Source of the DNA: Nocardia sp. CY41
Lineage (GTDB): Bacteria; Actinomycetota; Actinomycetes; Mycobacteriales; Mycobacteriaceae
DNA: 64,000 nucleotides
Reading direction: 5' to 3'
Assembly: GCF_009829325.1 (NCBI RefSeq)
Contig: NZ_VUOS01000025.1
Location: 62,001-126,000 of the forward strand
This document shows positions 42,587 to 51,412 of the stretch, piece by piece. The notes under the pieces are model-generated. The model made no database searches. It was given only the letters and a program-made list of their open reading frames with translations, and had not been told where the DNA came from. Positions within the stretch are counted from its first letter, which is position 1. Every line of letters begins with the position of its first letter. A program made the position numbers and the translations under genes.

Positions 42587-44151
42587 CGCGCTTCCTTTCG
42601 TGGAATCGTCACGGTCACCGCGCTTTCGGGATCCCGTTGGGTGCGGATGCTGCCCCCGTGGCGAGCCACCAGCCGGTGGACGAGCGCGAGTCCGAGGCCG
42701 TGATGGGCGGCCTTGGTCGAATACCCGCGCTGAGACGCGCGCGCGAACATCTCCGCGGACATGCCGGGGCCGCTGTCGGCGACGCGGATGTAGAGCATCG
42801 ACTCGTCCGCGGCGTCGCGCCGGTGCGCCAGAGTGACCTCCACCCAGCCGGACGCGCTGTCCGCCGCGGCATCGATCGCGTTGTCGACGAGATTGCCGAC
42901 GAGCGTGACCGTTTCGTGGGGGGACAGCGGCTCGACCGAGTCCAGGGCGGTGTCGTCGGTGATCGTCAGCTCGATGCCGCGTTCGGCGGCCTGGTTCACC
43001 TTGCCGAGCAGCAACGCGGCCAGGGCGGGCGCGCCCACCGCGGCGAACAGCCGATCGATCAGCGCCTGGGACAGCTCGAGTTCCGCGGTGGCGAACTCGA
43101 CGGCCTCCCGATGGCGGCCCAGCTCCACCATGGTGACCACGGTGTGCAATCGGTTGGCCGACTCGTGTGCCTGCGCCTGCAACGACTCCGCGAAGCTGCG
43201 CACGGAATCCAATTCGCCCATCACCGCCTGCAGTTCGGTGTGGTCGCGGATGGTCATCACGGTGCCGATCGCCCGGCCTTCCCATTCCACGGTGTCCTGG
43301 TTGACCAGCAGGATCCGGTCGGTGGTCACGTGCATCTCGTCGCGCACGGTGCCCCAGCTCATCCGCTGCAGCGACAGCGGAAGGTCGCTGCGCCGCACCT
43401 GGCCCGGCGGCAGGTCGAGCAGGCGGCGCGCCTCGTCGTTGACGACCTCGGCGTCCTCGCCGGACGGCCCGAACACCACCAACCCCTCGTGCACCGAGTG
43501 CAGCACGGCGTCGTGATGTTCGTACATCGCGCGCAGCTCGTCGGGCGCCAGCCCGTGGGTCTGCCGCCGCAGCCTGCGACTGAGCAGGAACGATCCGCCT
43601 GCGGCCAGCACCAGGCCCGCGCCGGCGACGCCAAGGATCACCGGGAGCTGGGTGGCGACCTGGTCACCGATCTTGGCACGGGTCACGCCCGCGGAGACCA
43701 AGGCGACGATCCGCCCGTTGTCGTGCACCGGCGTGACCGCCCGGATCGAGGGGCCCAGCGTGCCGGTGAAGGTCTCGGTGAAGGTCTCGCCCGCCAGCGC
43801 GCGATCGATGGTGCCGCTGAACGGCAGCCCGATCATCGCGGGGTTGGTGTGCGTGTAGCGGGTCCGGTCCGGCGCCATGACCACGATGAAGTCCATGCCG
43901 GTCTCGCGCCGGATCTCCTCGGTCACCGGCTGCAACAGCGCCGTCGGATCCGCGCTGCGCAACGCGTCGACGGTGGAGGGCGCGTCGGCCACGCTCACCG
44001 CGACGTCGGTGACTTCCCTGGTGGTGGTGACGTCGCTGTCGTGCCTGGCGTCCAGGACCGCGAGCACCACACCGATCCCGATCATCACCGCGAGTACGAC
44101 CAACTGGAAGACGAACGCCTGCCCGGCGAGGGAGAGCCGACCGCGTCTCAC
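42583..44151 (-). CDS. CitA/DcuS-type sensor histidine kinase
   Basis: The 522-residue membrane kinase has TM1 at about 11-33, a periplasmic PAS-like (PDC/CitA) domain with RETGMDFIVVM and HTNPAMIGLPF, TM2 at about 168-188, a cytoplasmic PAS domain and a CitA-type H-box AQAHESANRLHT. The ATPase motifs are NLVDNAIDAA (N box) and DSGPGMS / GLGLALVHRLV. It should sense a di- or tricarboxylate outside the cell. It is upstream of and overlaps the response regulator gene and is divergent from dctA. Confidence 0.92.
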   Translation of the reverse strand: MRRGRLSLAGQAFVFQLVVLAVMIGIGVVLAVLDARHDSDVTTTREVTDVAVSVADAPSTVDALRSADPTALLQPVTEEIRRETGMDFIVVMAPDRTRYTHTNPAMIGLPFSGTIDRALAGETFTETFTGTLGPSIRAVTPVHDNGRIVALVSAGVTRAKIGDQVATQLPVILGVAGAGLVLAAGGSFLLSRRLRRQTHGLAPDELRAMYEHHDAVLHSVHEGLVVFGPSGEDAEVVNDEARRLLDLPPGQVRRSDLPLSLQRMSWGTVRDEMHVTTDRILLVNQDTVEWEGRAIGTVMTIRDHTELQAVMGELDSVRSFAESLQAQAHESANRLHTVVTMVELGRHREAVEFATAELELSQALIDRLFAAVGAPALAALLLGKVNQAAERGIELTITDDTALDSVEPLSPHETVTLVGNLVDNAIDAAADSASGWVEVTLAHRRDAADESMLYIRVADSGPGMSAEMFARASQRGYSTKAAHHGLGLALVHRLVARHGGSIRTQRDPESAVTVTIPRKEAR

Positions 44152-44186
44152 AAGCTCTGCCTCCGCTGAACGTAATGCACCAAACA

Positions 44187-44200
44187 GTGACCGGGATCAC
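44187..44200. promoter_or_regulatory. CRP-like site upstream of dctA
   Basis: GTGA-N6-TCAC, with the half-site spacing of CRP/FNR-family sites, lies in the 122-bp gap between the divergent kinase and dctA genes, 74 bp before the dctA start. Carbon-catabolite control of dicarboxylate uptake would make sense. Outer bases do not fit the full consensus. Confidence 0.4.
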
Positions 44201-44273
44201 CCGGCCGACCATCATTCTGCCTGGAAGGCGTGAGCCACCTCGCGTCGGTACCGTTCGAAGGGAAATCCTCGCT

Positions 44274-45632
44274 ATGAGCGACTCGACTCGCACGCGGCGC
44301 GACCGCACTCATTGGCTGTATCTGGCCGTCATCGTGGCGGTGGTGGCGGGCGTGCTCGTCGGCTGGCTGGCGCCCGGCGCCGCGCAGTCGTTCGCCCCGC
44401 TGGGGACCATCTTCGTCAACCTCATCAAGATGATGATCGCTCCCGTCATCTTCTGCACCATCGTGCTCGGGATCGGCTCGGTGCGCGCGGCGGCCACCGT
44501 CGGCAAGGTCGGCGGGCTGGCCATCGGCTACTTCCTCGTCATGTCGACCATCGCGCTCGGGATCGGCCTGGTCGTCGGCAATCTATTGCAACCCGGCGCG
44601 GGACTGAATATCGGCAAGTCGGCCAAAGCCGGTCACGACCTGGCCAACACCGCGCACGGCGCGGGCGGTACCTGGGAATTCATCCAGAACATCGTCCCTT
44701 CCACGTTGCTGTCCTCGCTCACCACGGGCAATGTCCTGCAGGCGCTGTTCGTCGCGCTGCTGGTCGGCTTCGCGGTGCAAGCCATGGGCACGGCGGGCGA
44801 GCCGATCCTGCGCGGTGTGGCGCTGCTGCAGAAGCTCGTGTTCCGGATCCTGGTCATGATCCTGTGGCTGGCGCCGATCGGCGCGTTCGGGGCGATCGCG
44901 AACGTGGTGGGCAAGACCGGCCTGGACGCCGTGGTGAAGCTGGGCACGCTGATGCTGGCGTTCTACCTCACCTGCGTGGTGTTCGTCTTCGGCGTGCTCG
45001 GCCTGCTGCTGTGGAGCGTCTCGCGAGTATCGATCTTCAAGCTCGTCCGCTACCTCGCGCGGGAGTACCTGCTGATCGTCGCCACCTCGTCGTCGGAATC
45101 GGCGCTGCCCCGGCTGATCGCGAAGATGGACCACATGGGCGTGGAACGCACCACCGTGGGCGTCGTCGTGCCGACCGGCTATTCGTTCAACCTGGACGGC
45201 ACCGCCATCTACCTGACCATGGCGTCGCTGTTCATCGCCGAGGCGATGGGCAAGCCGCTGTCCATCGGCGAGCAACTCGGGCTGCTGCTGTTCATGATCG
45301 TCGCGTCCAAAGGCGCGGCCGGTGTCACGGGTGCGGGTCTGGCCACGCTGGCGGGCGGATTGCAGAGTCATCGTCCCGAACTGCTCGATGGCGTCGGCTT
45401 GATCGTCGGCATCGACCGTTTCATGTCGGAGGCGCGGGCGCTGACCAACTTCTCCGGCAACGCGGTCGCCACGGTGCTGATCGGCACCTGGACCAAGACC
45501 GTCGACGTGGATCGGGTACGCGAAGTGCTCGATCGCAAGGTGCCTTTCGACGAGCGGACCATGGTCGACGACGACCACGGCACGCCCGCGCAGCCGCAGG
45601 AGGCCGAGACCAAGGATCTGGTCCAGGCATAG
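44274..45632 (+). CDS. dctA: C4-dicarboxylate/cation symporter DctA
   Basis: The 452-residue transporter of the DAACS/glutamate-transporter family has about eight TM helices, the serine-rich re-entrant motif TSSSESALPRL, the GYSFNLDGTAIYL motif with Na+/substrate residues, and MIVASKGAAGVTGAG. It takes up succinate, fumarate and malate with cations. The start ATG 44274 has AAGGGAAA about 10 bp before it. It is divergent from the CitAB-type system and ends in a perfect 15-bp hairpin. Confidence 0.93.
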   Translation: MSDSTRTRRDRTHWLYLAVIVAVVAGVLVGWLAPGAAQSFAPLGTIFVNLIKMMIAPVIFCTIVLGIGSVRAAATVGKVGGLAIGYFLVMSTIALGIGLVVGNLLQPGAGLNIGKSAKAGHDLANTAHGAGGTWEFIQNIVPSTLLSSLTTGNVLQALFVALLVGFAVQAMGTAGEPILRGVALLQKLVFRILVMILWLAPIGAFGAIANVVGKTGLDAVVKLGTLMLAFYLTCVVFVFGVLGLLLWSVSRVSIFKLVRYLAREYLLIVATSSSESALPRLIAKMDHMGVERTTVGVVVPTGYSFNLDGTAIYLTMASLFIAEAMGKPLSIGEQLGLLLFMIVASKGAAGVTGAGLATLAGGLQSHRPELLDGVGLIVGIDRFMSEARALTNFSGNAVATVLIGTWTKTVDVDRVREVLDRKVPFDERTMVDDDHGTPAQPQEAETKDLVQA

Positions 45633-45642
45633 CGCGCGCAGG

Positions 45643-45675
45643 ACGAAGGGCCCGCAGGATCTGCGGGCCCTTCGT
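45643..45675. terminator. Perfect bidirectional terminator after dctA
   Basis: Arms ACGAAGGGCCCGCAG / CTGCGGGCCCTTCGT are perfectly complementary over 15 bp with a 3-base spacer (GAT). The element lies between the convergent dctA and DUF4287 genes. It is the strongest hairpin noticed in the window. Confidence 0.88.
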
Positions 45676-45686
45676 GGCGTCCGGGG

Positions 45687-45902
45687 TCAGACCGCCCACT
45701 TCTCTGGGTGCAGGTGGTGCTGGGTGAGGGCGGTGGCGTGGCCATGCCCCATGCCGTGCTCGATCTTCAGCCATTCGACGAGTTCTTTGTGCGAGGTGAG
45801 TCCGGTCTCGCGCATGGCGGTCTTCCACTCCTCGATGGCGCGACCGTACTTGGCCTCGATCGAGGGGAAGTAGGACGCGGGGCCGTGCGGCTTGGTCGCC
45901 AT
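45687..45902 (-). CDS. DUF4287 domain protein
   Basis: The 71-residue product matches the small DUF4287 family: YFPSIEAKYGRAIEEWK, HKELVEWLKIEHGMGHGHATAL. It is probably a compact helical cytosolic protein of unknown function. It is convergent with dctA and shares its terminator. ATG 45902 follows AAGGAGAT on the minus strand, a strong RBS. Confidence 0.85.
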   Translation of the reverse strand: MATKPHGPASYFPSIEAKYGRAIEEWKTAMRETGLTSHKELVEWLKIEHGMGHGHATALTQHHLHPEKWAV

Positions 45903-46045
45903 GGTGGATCTCCTTGCTGGTCGTGCGTTCGATGGTGCAGACGGCGAGGGCTTCGGAAAGTCGCCGCTGGTCCCGCCGAAGTGTTCGGGATCACCTGAGA
46001 CCGGATTCGCTATGGCGTGGGTCGGAGTCCGAAGTCGGCGCGCGC

Positions 46046-46183
46046 ACCGAGGTGGCCTGGCGCACCCTGCACGGTCTGGCCACCCTCGAACGCGGCGGCC
46101 GTCTTCGACCGGAGCAGCGCGGTCTGCGATTGGACGTCCCGGTGTTGGAGTGGCTCGCCGCGATCGGCGACGTCTGGAGGTAG
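46046..46183 (+). pseudogene. TetR-regulator C-terminal remnant (WHG-type)
   Basis: A plus-strand frame reads TEVAWRTLHGLATLERGGRL and then RLDVPVLEWLAAIGDVWR before a stop. The W-x-x-x-HG pattern is typical of the C-terminal WHG domain of TetR-family regulators. The DNA-binding half is missing. The rest of 45903-46366 holds no recognisable gene. Confidence 0.4.
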
Positions 46184-46366
46184 GGCCATGTTCCGGCCTC
46201 GGGAACGAGCCCGGGTCGTCCGGAGCAGGCCGGGCGTCCGGCCCTGCTCGAAGCGGAGGGGTGTCCGCACCGGCGACGCGCGTCTGGTGCCCGTACTGCT
46301 GGTGCGGCGGTGCCGGGGTGGTGTCGGCGACCGCGTCGAAAGCCGCTCGGCCGGTAGCGTGGGGAT

Positions 46367-47836
46367 ATGGCTGATGTGGTGGTGGTCGGTTCCGGTCCGA
46401 ACGGGCTCGCCGCCGCGGTGATCCTGGCCAGGGCGGGGCTCGCCGTGGAGGTGTACGAGGCAGAGGCGACGGCTGGGGGTGGGTGCCGGACCGCGGAATT
46501 GACGCTGCCCGGCTACCGGCACGACGTGTGCGCGGGCGCGCACCCGATGGCGGCGGCCGCGCCGTTCTTCCGCGCGTTCGACCTGACCGCGCACGGCGTC
46601 GACCTGCTCGCGCCGGAGGTCTCCTACGCGCATCCGCTCGACGGCGGCGTGGCCGGACTCGCCTGGCGGGACCTGGAACGGACGGTCGACGATCTCGGCG
46701 CCGACGGCCCGGCCTGGCGCAAACTGTTCGCTCCGCTGGTACGGCACTGGCCGGAGGTGGTCGACCTCGCGATGTCGGATCTGCGCCGCGTCCCGTCCGG
46801 GCTCGCGACCGCGATGCGTTTCGGCCTGCGCACCTTGGAGCAGGGCTCGCCGCTGTGGGACATCAGGTTTCGCGAACAGGTCGCGCCCGCCCTGTTGACC
46901 GGCATCGCGACGCACGCGATCATTCCGCCGCGTGCCATCACGGCCGCGGGCGCGGCGCTGATGCTCGGCGCACTGGCCCATGTCGGGGGCTGGGTGATTC
47001 CGCGCGGTGGCAGTCAGGCCATTCCCGACGCGCTCATCGCCGAACTCGAACGTCTCGGCGGCCGGGTGCACACCGGGCACCGGGTCGACTCGCTCGACGA
47101 GTTCGCCGATGCTCGCGCGGTCCTACTCGACCTGGCTCCCGCCGAACTGCTGCGCATCGCCGAGCATCGGTTGCCCGCGCGGTACGCGAAGCGGCTGCGG
47201 CGATTCCGGTACGGCGGTGCGGCGTGCAAGATCGACTTCGCGCTCTCCGGGCCGGTGCCGTGGCAGGCCGAGGGCTGCGCGCTGGCCGGAACGGTGCACG
47301 TGATCGGCACCCGCGCCGAGGCCATGGCCGCCGAGCACGCCGTGGCCATCGGGCGACATGCCGAACGGCCCTATGTGCTGTCCATCCAGCCGGACGTGGT
47401 CGATCCGACTCGCGCGCCCGCGGGTGGGCACACGTTCTACACCTACGCCCACGTGCCCAACGGCTCCACCCGCGATGTCAGCGCGGACGTGATCGCTCAG
47501 GTCGAGCGGTTCGCGCCGGGTTTCCGCGATCTGATCGTCGCGAAGAACGTGATCACCGCCGCGCAGCTGCCCTCGCACAACGCGAACTACATCGGCGGCG
47601 ATATCTCCGCCGGGGCGATGACCCTGCGGCAGTTCGCCTTCCGTCCCACTCCGCGCTGGAATCCCTACGCCACACCGATCCCCGGTGTCTACCTGTGTTC
47701 GTCGGCGACCCCGCCCGGGCCAGGGGTGCACGGCATGAGCGGGCTGCACGCCGCGCGTCACGCCCTGCGCGACCGTTTCGGGGTTCGCAGCGATCCCATC
47801 GACCTCTTACGCGCTCCCGCTCTCCAGCATCGCTGA
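46367..47836 (+). CDS. FAD-dependent oxidoreductase, phytoene-desaturase-like
   Basis: The 489-residue flavoprotein has an N-terminal dinucleotide-binding motif (VVVGSGPNGLAAAVILARAG, followed by EAEATAGGGCR). A C-terminal region YLCSSATPPGPGVHGMSG is typical of the phytoene desaturase / carotenoid isomerase-related group. The substrate is unknown. It stands alone upstream of the convergent CDF transporter gene. ATG 46367 follows GGGGAT; the Rossmann motif starts at residue 3, so the start is secure. Confidence 0.88.
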   Translation: MADVVVVGSGPNGLAAAVILARAGLAVEVYEAEATAGGGCRTAELTLPGYRHDVCAGAHPMAAAAPFFRAFDLTAHGVDLLAPEVSYAHPLDGGVAGLAWRDLERTVDDLGADGPAWRKLFAPLVRHWPEVVDLAMSDLRRVPSGLATAMRFGLRTLEQGSPLWDIRFREQVAPALLTGIATHAIIPPRAITAAGAALMLGALAHVGGWVIPRGGSQAIPDALIAELERLGGRVHTGHRVDSLDEFADARAVLLDLAPAELLRIAEHRLPARYAKRLRRFRYGGAACKIDFALSGPVPWQAEGCALAGTVHVIGTRAEAMAAEHAVAIGRHAERPYVLSIQPDVVDPTRAPAGGHTFYTYAHVPNGSTRDVSADVIAQVERFAPGFRDLIVAKNVITAAQLPSHNANYIGGDISAGAMTLRQFAFRPTPRWNPYATPIPGVYLCSSATPPGPGVHGMSGLHAARHALRDRFGVRSDPIDLLRAPALQHR

Positions 47837-47870
47837 CAGCGCAGATGCGTGCCCCCGCGCGTGGAACGTC

Positions 47871-48797
47871 CTACCCTTTGGCGGGTTCGGTGCGGTAGAG
47901 GTCGGGTTCGAGGTAGATCACGCGCGCCGCGGGCACCGCCGCGCGGACGCGGGACTCGGCGTCGTCGATGGCGTCGGCGATCGCCGCGACGTCGAGGCCG
48001 GGCACCACGCCGACTTTCGCGGCCACGAGCAGCTCCTCCGGGCCGAGGTACTGGGTCTTGAGGTGGATCACCCGGTCGATGCGCGTCTCGTCGACCAGGT
48101 TCGCGCGGATCTGCCGGTTCTCCTCCGGCGTGGCGCCCTCACCGATCAGCAGGCTCTGCATCTCCACGATCAGCACGATCGCGATGACGCCGAGCAGGCC
48201 GCCGATGGCCAGCGTGCCGACGCCGTCCCAGATCGGGTCGTGGGTGAGCATGGTCAGGCCGACGCCCGCGAACGCGAAGACCAGACCGATCAGCGCGCCG
48301 GTGTCCTCCAGCAGCACCACCGGCAGCTCCGGGCTGCGCGAAGTGCGGATGAACCGCCACCAGCTCGCGCCGCCCTTGATCGGCGCGGACTCGCGCACCG
48401 CCGTGGTGAAGCTGTAGGTCTCCAGCGCGATCGCGATCAGCAGGATGACGACCGCCACGATCGGCGAAGTCAGCTCCTCCGGGTGCTGGATCTTGTGGAT
48501 GCCCTCGTAGATGGCGTAACCGGAGCCGAGGGTGAACAACACCAGCGCCACGATGAACGAGTAGAAGTAGCGATTGCGCGCGTAGCCGAACGGGTGCAGC
48601 TCGTCGGCTTCCTTCGCGGCGCGCTGCTGTCCCAGCAGCAGCAATCCCTGGTTACCCGTGTCGGCCACGGAGTGCACGGCCTCGGCGAGCATCGACCCCG
48701 ATCCCGTGATCGCCGCACCGACGAATTTCGCCGCGGCGATCCCCGCGTTCGCGGTCAACGCCGCGATGATCGCCTTCTTGCCACCGCCAGCCGACAT
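47871..48797 (-). CDS. Cation diffusion facilitator (CDF) transporter
   Basis: The 308-residue transporter has six predicted TM helices, the metal-binding HSVADTGNQ motif in TM2 (a CDF hallmark, H-x-x-x-D), a second polar segment in LLEDTGALIG, and a C-terminal cytoplasmic metal-binding-like domain (VIHLKTQYLGPEELLVAAKVG). It probably exports Zn2+, Mn2+ or Co2+. ATG 48797 gives MSAGGGKK. It lies 74 bp downstream of manA on the same strand. Confidence 0.9.
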   Translation of the reverse strand: MSAGGGKKAIIAALTANAGIAAAKFVGAAITGSGSMLAEAVHSVADTGNQGLLLLGQQRAAKEADELHPFGYARNRYFYSFIVALVLFTLGSGYAIYEGIHKIQHPEELTSPIVAVVILLIAIALETYSFTTAVRESAPIKGGASWWRFIRTSRSPELPVVLLEDTGALIGLVFAFAGVGLTMLTHDPIWDGVGTLAIGGLLGVIAIVLIVEMQSLLIGEGATPEENRQIRANLVDETRIDRVIHLKTQYLGPEELLVAAKVGVVPGLDVAAIADAIDDAESRVRAAVPAARVIYLEPDLYRTEPAKG

Positions 48798-48871
48798 GGA
48801 AGCATGTCCTCTCTGTTTTCCAGCTACCCGCGAACAGACTAGGGCACCGGGCACCGGGCGTTCCGGATCGG

Positions 48872-50092
48872 TCAGCCGGCCGCACCGACGCAGGCGCAGA
48901 ACAGCTGGACCGCACCGTCCACCGCCTGCGCGCGAATGTCGGTGTCGGTGGCGGAGATCCAGGCCGCGCCGCCCCGGGTGAGCTCCAGCGAGGAGCCGTC
49001 CTGGAACAGCCGTACCTTCCCCGCCGTGCACAGCACGATGCCCGGCCCCGCCGCGGTCAGCGGTACCCGCGCGGCACCGGCGACCAGGTCGAAGCGGCGC
49101 AGCGCGAACTCCGGGGCGGGCGTGCGGTAGCGCACCGAGCCGTCGCCTGCGGGTTCGGGCAGCACCACCGGCAGGCCGATCGGCTCGAAATCCAGCACGC
49201 GCAACAGTTCCGGCACGTCGACGTGCTTGGGCGTGAGGCCGCCGCGCAGAACGTTGTCGGAGTTGGCCATGATCTCCACACCCACTCCGCGCAGGTAGGC
49301 ATGCAGGTTCCCGGCCGCGAGGAACAAGCCCTGCCCGGGCTCCAACGTCACGCGGTTCAGCAGCAGCGCCGCCAGCACACCCGCGTCACCGGGGTATGCC
49401 TCGGCCAGCTCGAGCGTCGTGCGCGCCTCGGCCGTGAATTCACGGGCGCCCTTGCCGGACAGGTACCGCACACAGCCGTCGAGCACGTCGGGCAGCAACG
49501 TGGCCAGCACATGTTGCGGCAGCGTGATCCAGGTTGTGAACAGTGTGCGCAGACCCGCGGAATCCGGCTGGGCGGCAAGAAGTTCGCAATAGGAGCGCAA
49601 CCCGTCTACCGACAGCGCGCGCAGCAACGCGACGGTGCGGTCCGGATCGCGGAAACCGGCTAGCGCCTCGAACCGCTCCAGCGCGACGACCAGCTCCGGC
49701 TTGTGGTTGTCGTCGCGGTAGTTGCGCAGCGGGGAATCCAGTGGCACCTTCGTCCGATTCTCCCGATCGAAGCCTGCTCGTGCCTGCTCCGTGCTCGGAT
49801 GCGCCTGCAGCGACAGCGGCTCCTCCGCGGCAAGGACCTTGAGCAGGAACGGCAGCTTCCCGCCGAATCGGTCTGCGGCGAAGCCCAGCTCCCGGTCCGG
49901 GGCGCCGGCGATCAGATCCAGCAGCGAGGTGGTGCCGTCGCCGACCCGCACGTGCGCCGGGTCGGCGGGGTGGGCGCCGAACCACAGTTCGGCCTCCGGA
50001 TGGGCGGACGGCACCGCCCTGCCGCACAGCTGAGCGAGCGCGGTGCGCGAGCCCCAGGCATACGAGCGCAGCGCACCAACGAGTTCGTGCAC
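48872..50092 (-). CDS. manA: Mannose-6-phosphate isomerase, class I
   Basis: The 406-residue type I phosphomannose isomerase interconverts fructose-6-P and mannose-6-P. Zn-binding motifs include LSLQAHPS, KPELVVAL and GNLHAYL. The GTG start at 50092 shares one base with the TAG of the upstream TobH-like gene, so the two are coupled. With phosphomannomutase and the guanylyltransferase it completes the route to GDP-mannose. Confidence 0.93.
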   Translation of the reverse strand: MHELVGALRSYAWGSRTALAQLCGRAVPSAHPEAELWFGAHPADPAHVRVGDGTTSLLDLIAGAPDRELGFAADRFGGKLPFLLKVLAAEEPLSLQAHPSTEQARAGFDRENRTKVPLDSPLRNYRDDNHKPELVVALERFEALAGFRDPDRTVALLRALSVDGLRSYCELLAAQPDSAGLRTLFTTWITLPQHVLATLLPDVLDGCVRYLSGKGAREFTAEARTTLELAEAYPGDAGVLAALLLNRVTLEPGQGLFLAAGNLHAYLRGVGVEIMANSDNVLRGGLTPKHVDVPELLRVLDFEPIGLPVVLPEPAGDGSVRYRTPAPEFALRRFDLVAGAARVPLTAAGPGIVLCTAGKVRLFQDGSSLELTRGGAAWISATDTDIRAQAVDGAVQLFCACVGAAG

Positions 50093-51294
50093 TAGTAGCT
50101 TCCCCCGAACTGCCCCTGGCTGTCGGCGGCTGCGGTGCGCGAGCCGATCAGGCGCAGATAGGCGGCGGCCATCTCCAGTCGCAGCGCGAGCACCGCGAGC
50201 TGTTCGAGTTCGGTGCCGTTCGCAGGCGCGGACTCCTCGGTGCGGGCCTGCGCGGGGGCGGCGGGGTCGGTCATCTCGGTGTGCAGCAGGTCGACGTCGG
50301 CGTTCACCAGATCGGCGTCCACCAGGTTCGGTCCCTCCCCGCCGAACACCGCGATGCGGCGGCGCGCGGCCGCGCGATCGCGATCGGCGCTGAGCACGAA
50401 CACCCGGATGCGTTCCACCGGGGCGGGGCCGTCGAGCTCCTCGTCGTGGAACAGCGGATCGAAGCCGGGCGCGGATTCGCCTGCCGCCTCGGCCATCCGG
50501 GTCCGCGCCGCAACGGCCTCGGCCAGATCCACCGCGGTAGCGACCTTGCCCGCGGACTGCAGCAGCACCTCGGCGCCGTGCTCGGCCAGTTCGGCCGCCG
50601 CCGGGGAGTCTCCCGCGAGCACGATGCCGTGCTGCTGCATGCGGGCGGCCAGCGTCTTGGCCGGGTTGTGGAACACCTCGTTGTGCGGCCCGTCGCGCAG
50701 CGCCTCGGCGTCCAGTAGGTCGGCCAGTTCGGCGAGTTCCGGGACGGCGGGGCCGGTGCGCTGCGGGTCGACCGCGCGCAGCACCGCGATTCCGGCGGCC
50801 AGGAAGCGCAACAGGCGGTTGTGCCCGAGTACCTGCACCCGTGGTTCCAGCACGGCGGCGCGTCCGGCCGCGGCGGCGCGCAGCGGCCCCTCGTGCGGCG
50901 CGGCGACGACCACTTCGGCGCCGCGGCGCAGCGCCCGGTCGACGGCATCGATCAGGCGAGGATCGCCCGCGTCGTCGCCGGAGACCAGGACGACGTCCAG
51001 CGGCCCCACCCAGGGCGGAAGCGCGGCGGCGGGTACCACGGGTAGGCCCGCACGGTCGCCGAGCGCGGCTACGAGCAGTCCGGCGGCACGCGCGGCACGT
51101 CCGGAACCGGAGACCAGCACCACGCTCCGGGGCCGCAGATCGGCCAGCCGGGCCAGCGCGTCCTCACCCACGGCCGCCGCGGTAGCGCGTACCTGGGCGC
51201 CGCCGGAGGCGGCCGAGCGAAGGGCGCCGCCTGCGTCGGCGGCCTCGAGTGAAGCGGCATCGTCGAGGTCGAGCACCGGTGTTCCAGCGATCAT
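50092..51294 (-). CDS. TobH-like protein (SIS-domain related), Rv3256c type
   Basis: The 400-residue protein resembles sugar-isomerase (SIS) folds: VVLVSGSGRAARAAGLLVAAL and later VVLVSGDDAGD and RGAEVVVAAP. It matches by context the mycobacterial Rv3256c between manA and pmmA. The catalytic role is not established. ATG 51294 follows GGAGGT; a GTG at 51306 is possible. It is probably co-transcribed with manA and phosphomannomutase. Confidence 0.82.
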   Translation of the reverse strand: MIAGTPVLDLDDAASLEAADAGGALRSAASGGAQVRATAAAVGEDALARLADLRPRSVVLVSGSGRAARAAGLLVAALGDRAGLPVVPAAALPPWVGPLDVVLVSGDDAGDPRLIDAVDRALRRGAEVVVAAPHEGPLRAAAAGRAAVLEPRVQVLGHNRLLRFLAAGIAVLRAVDPQRTGPAVPELAELADLLDAEALRDGPHNEVFHNPAKTLAARMQQHGIVLAGDSPAAAELAEHGAEVLLQSAGKVATAVDLAEAVAARTRMAEAAGESAPGFDPLFHDEELDGPAPVERIRVFVLSADRDRAAARRRIAVFGGEGPNLVDADLVNADVDLLHTEMTDPAAPAQARTEESAPANGTELEQLAVLALRLEMAAAYLRLIGSRTAAADSQGQFGGSY

Positions 51295-51412
51295 CGGGCG
51301 TCCCACCTCCCCTCATCGCGCTGTGTCTTTTCCGCCCCCGCGCCCTCCCGGTCCGGCTGCGACAGCGAGACCGAGTCGGGCGAATCCAAGGCCTGTGATT
51401 CCACTATTCCAG

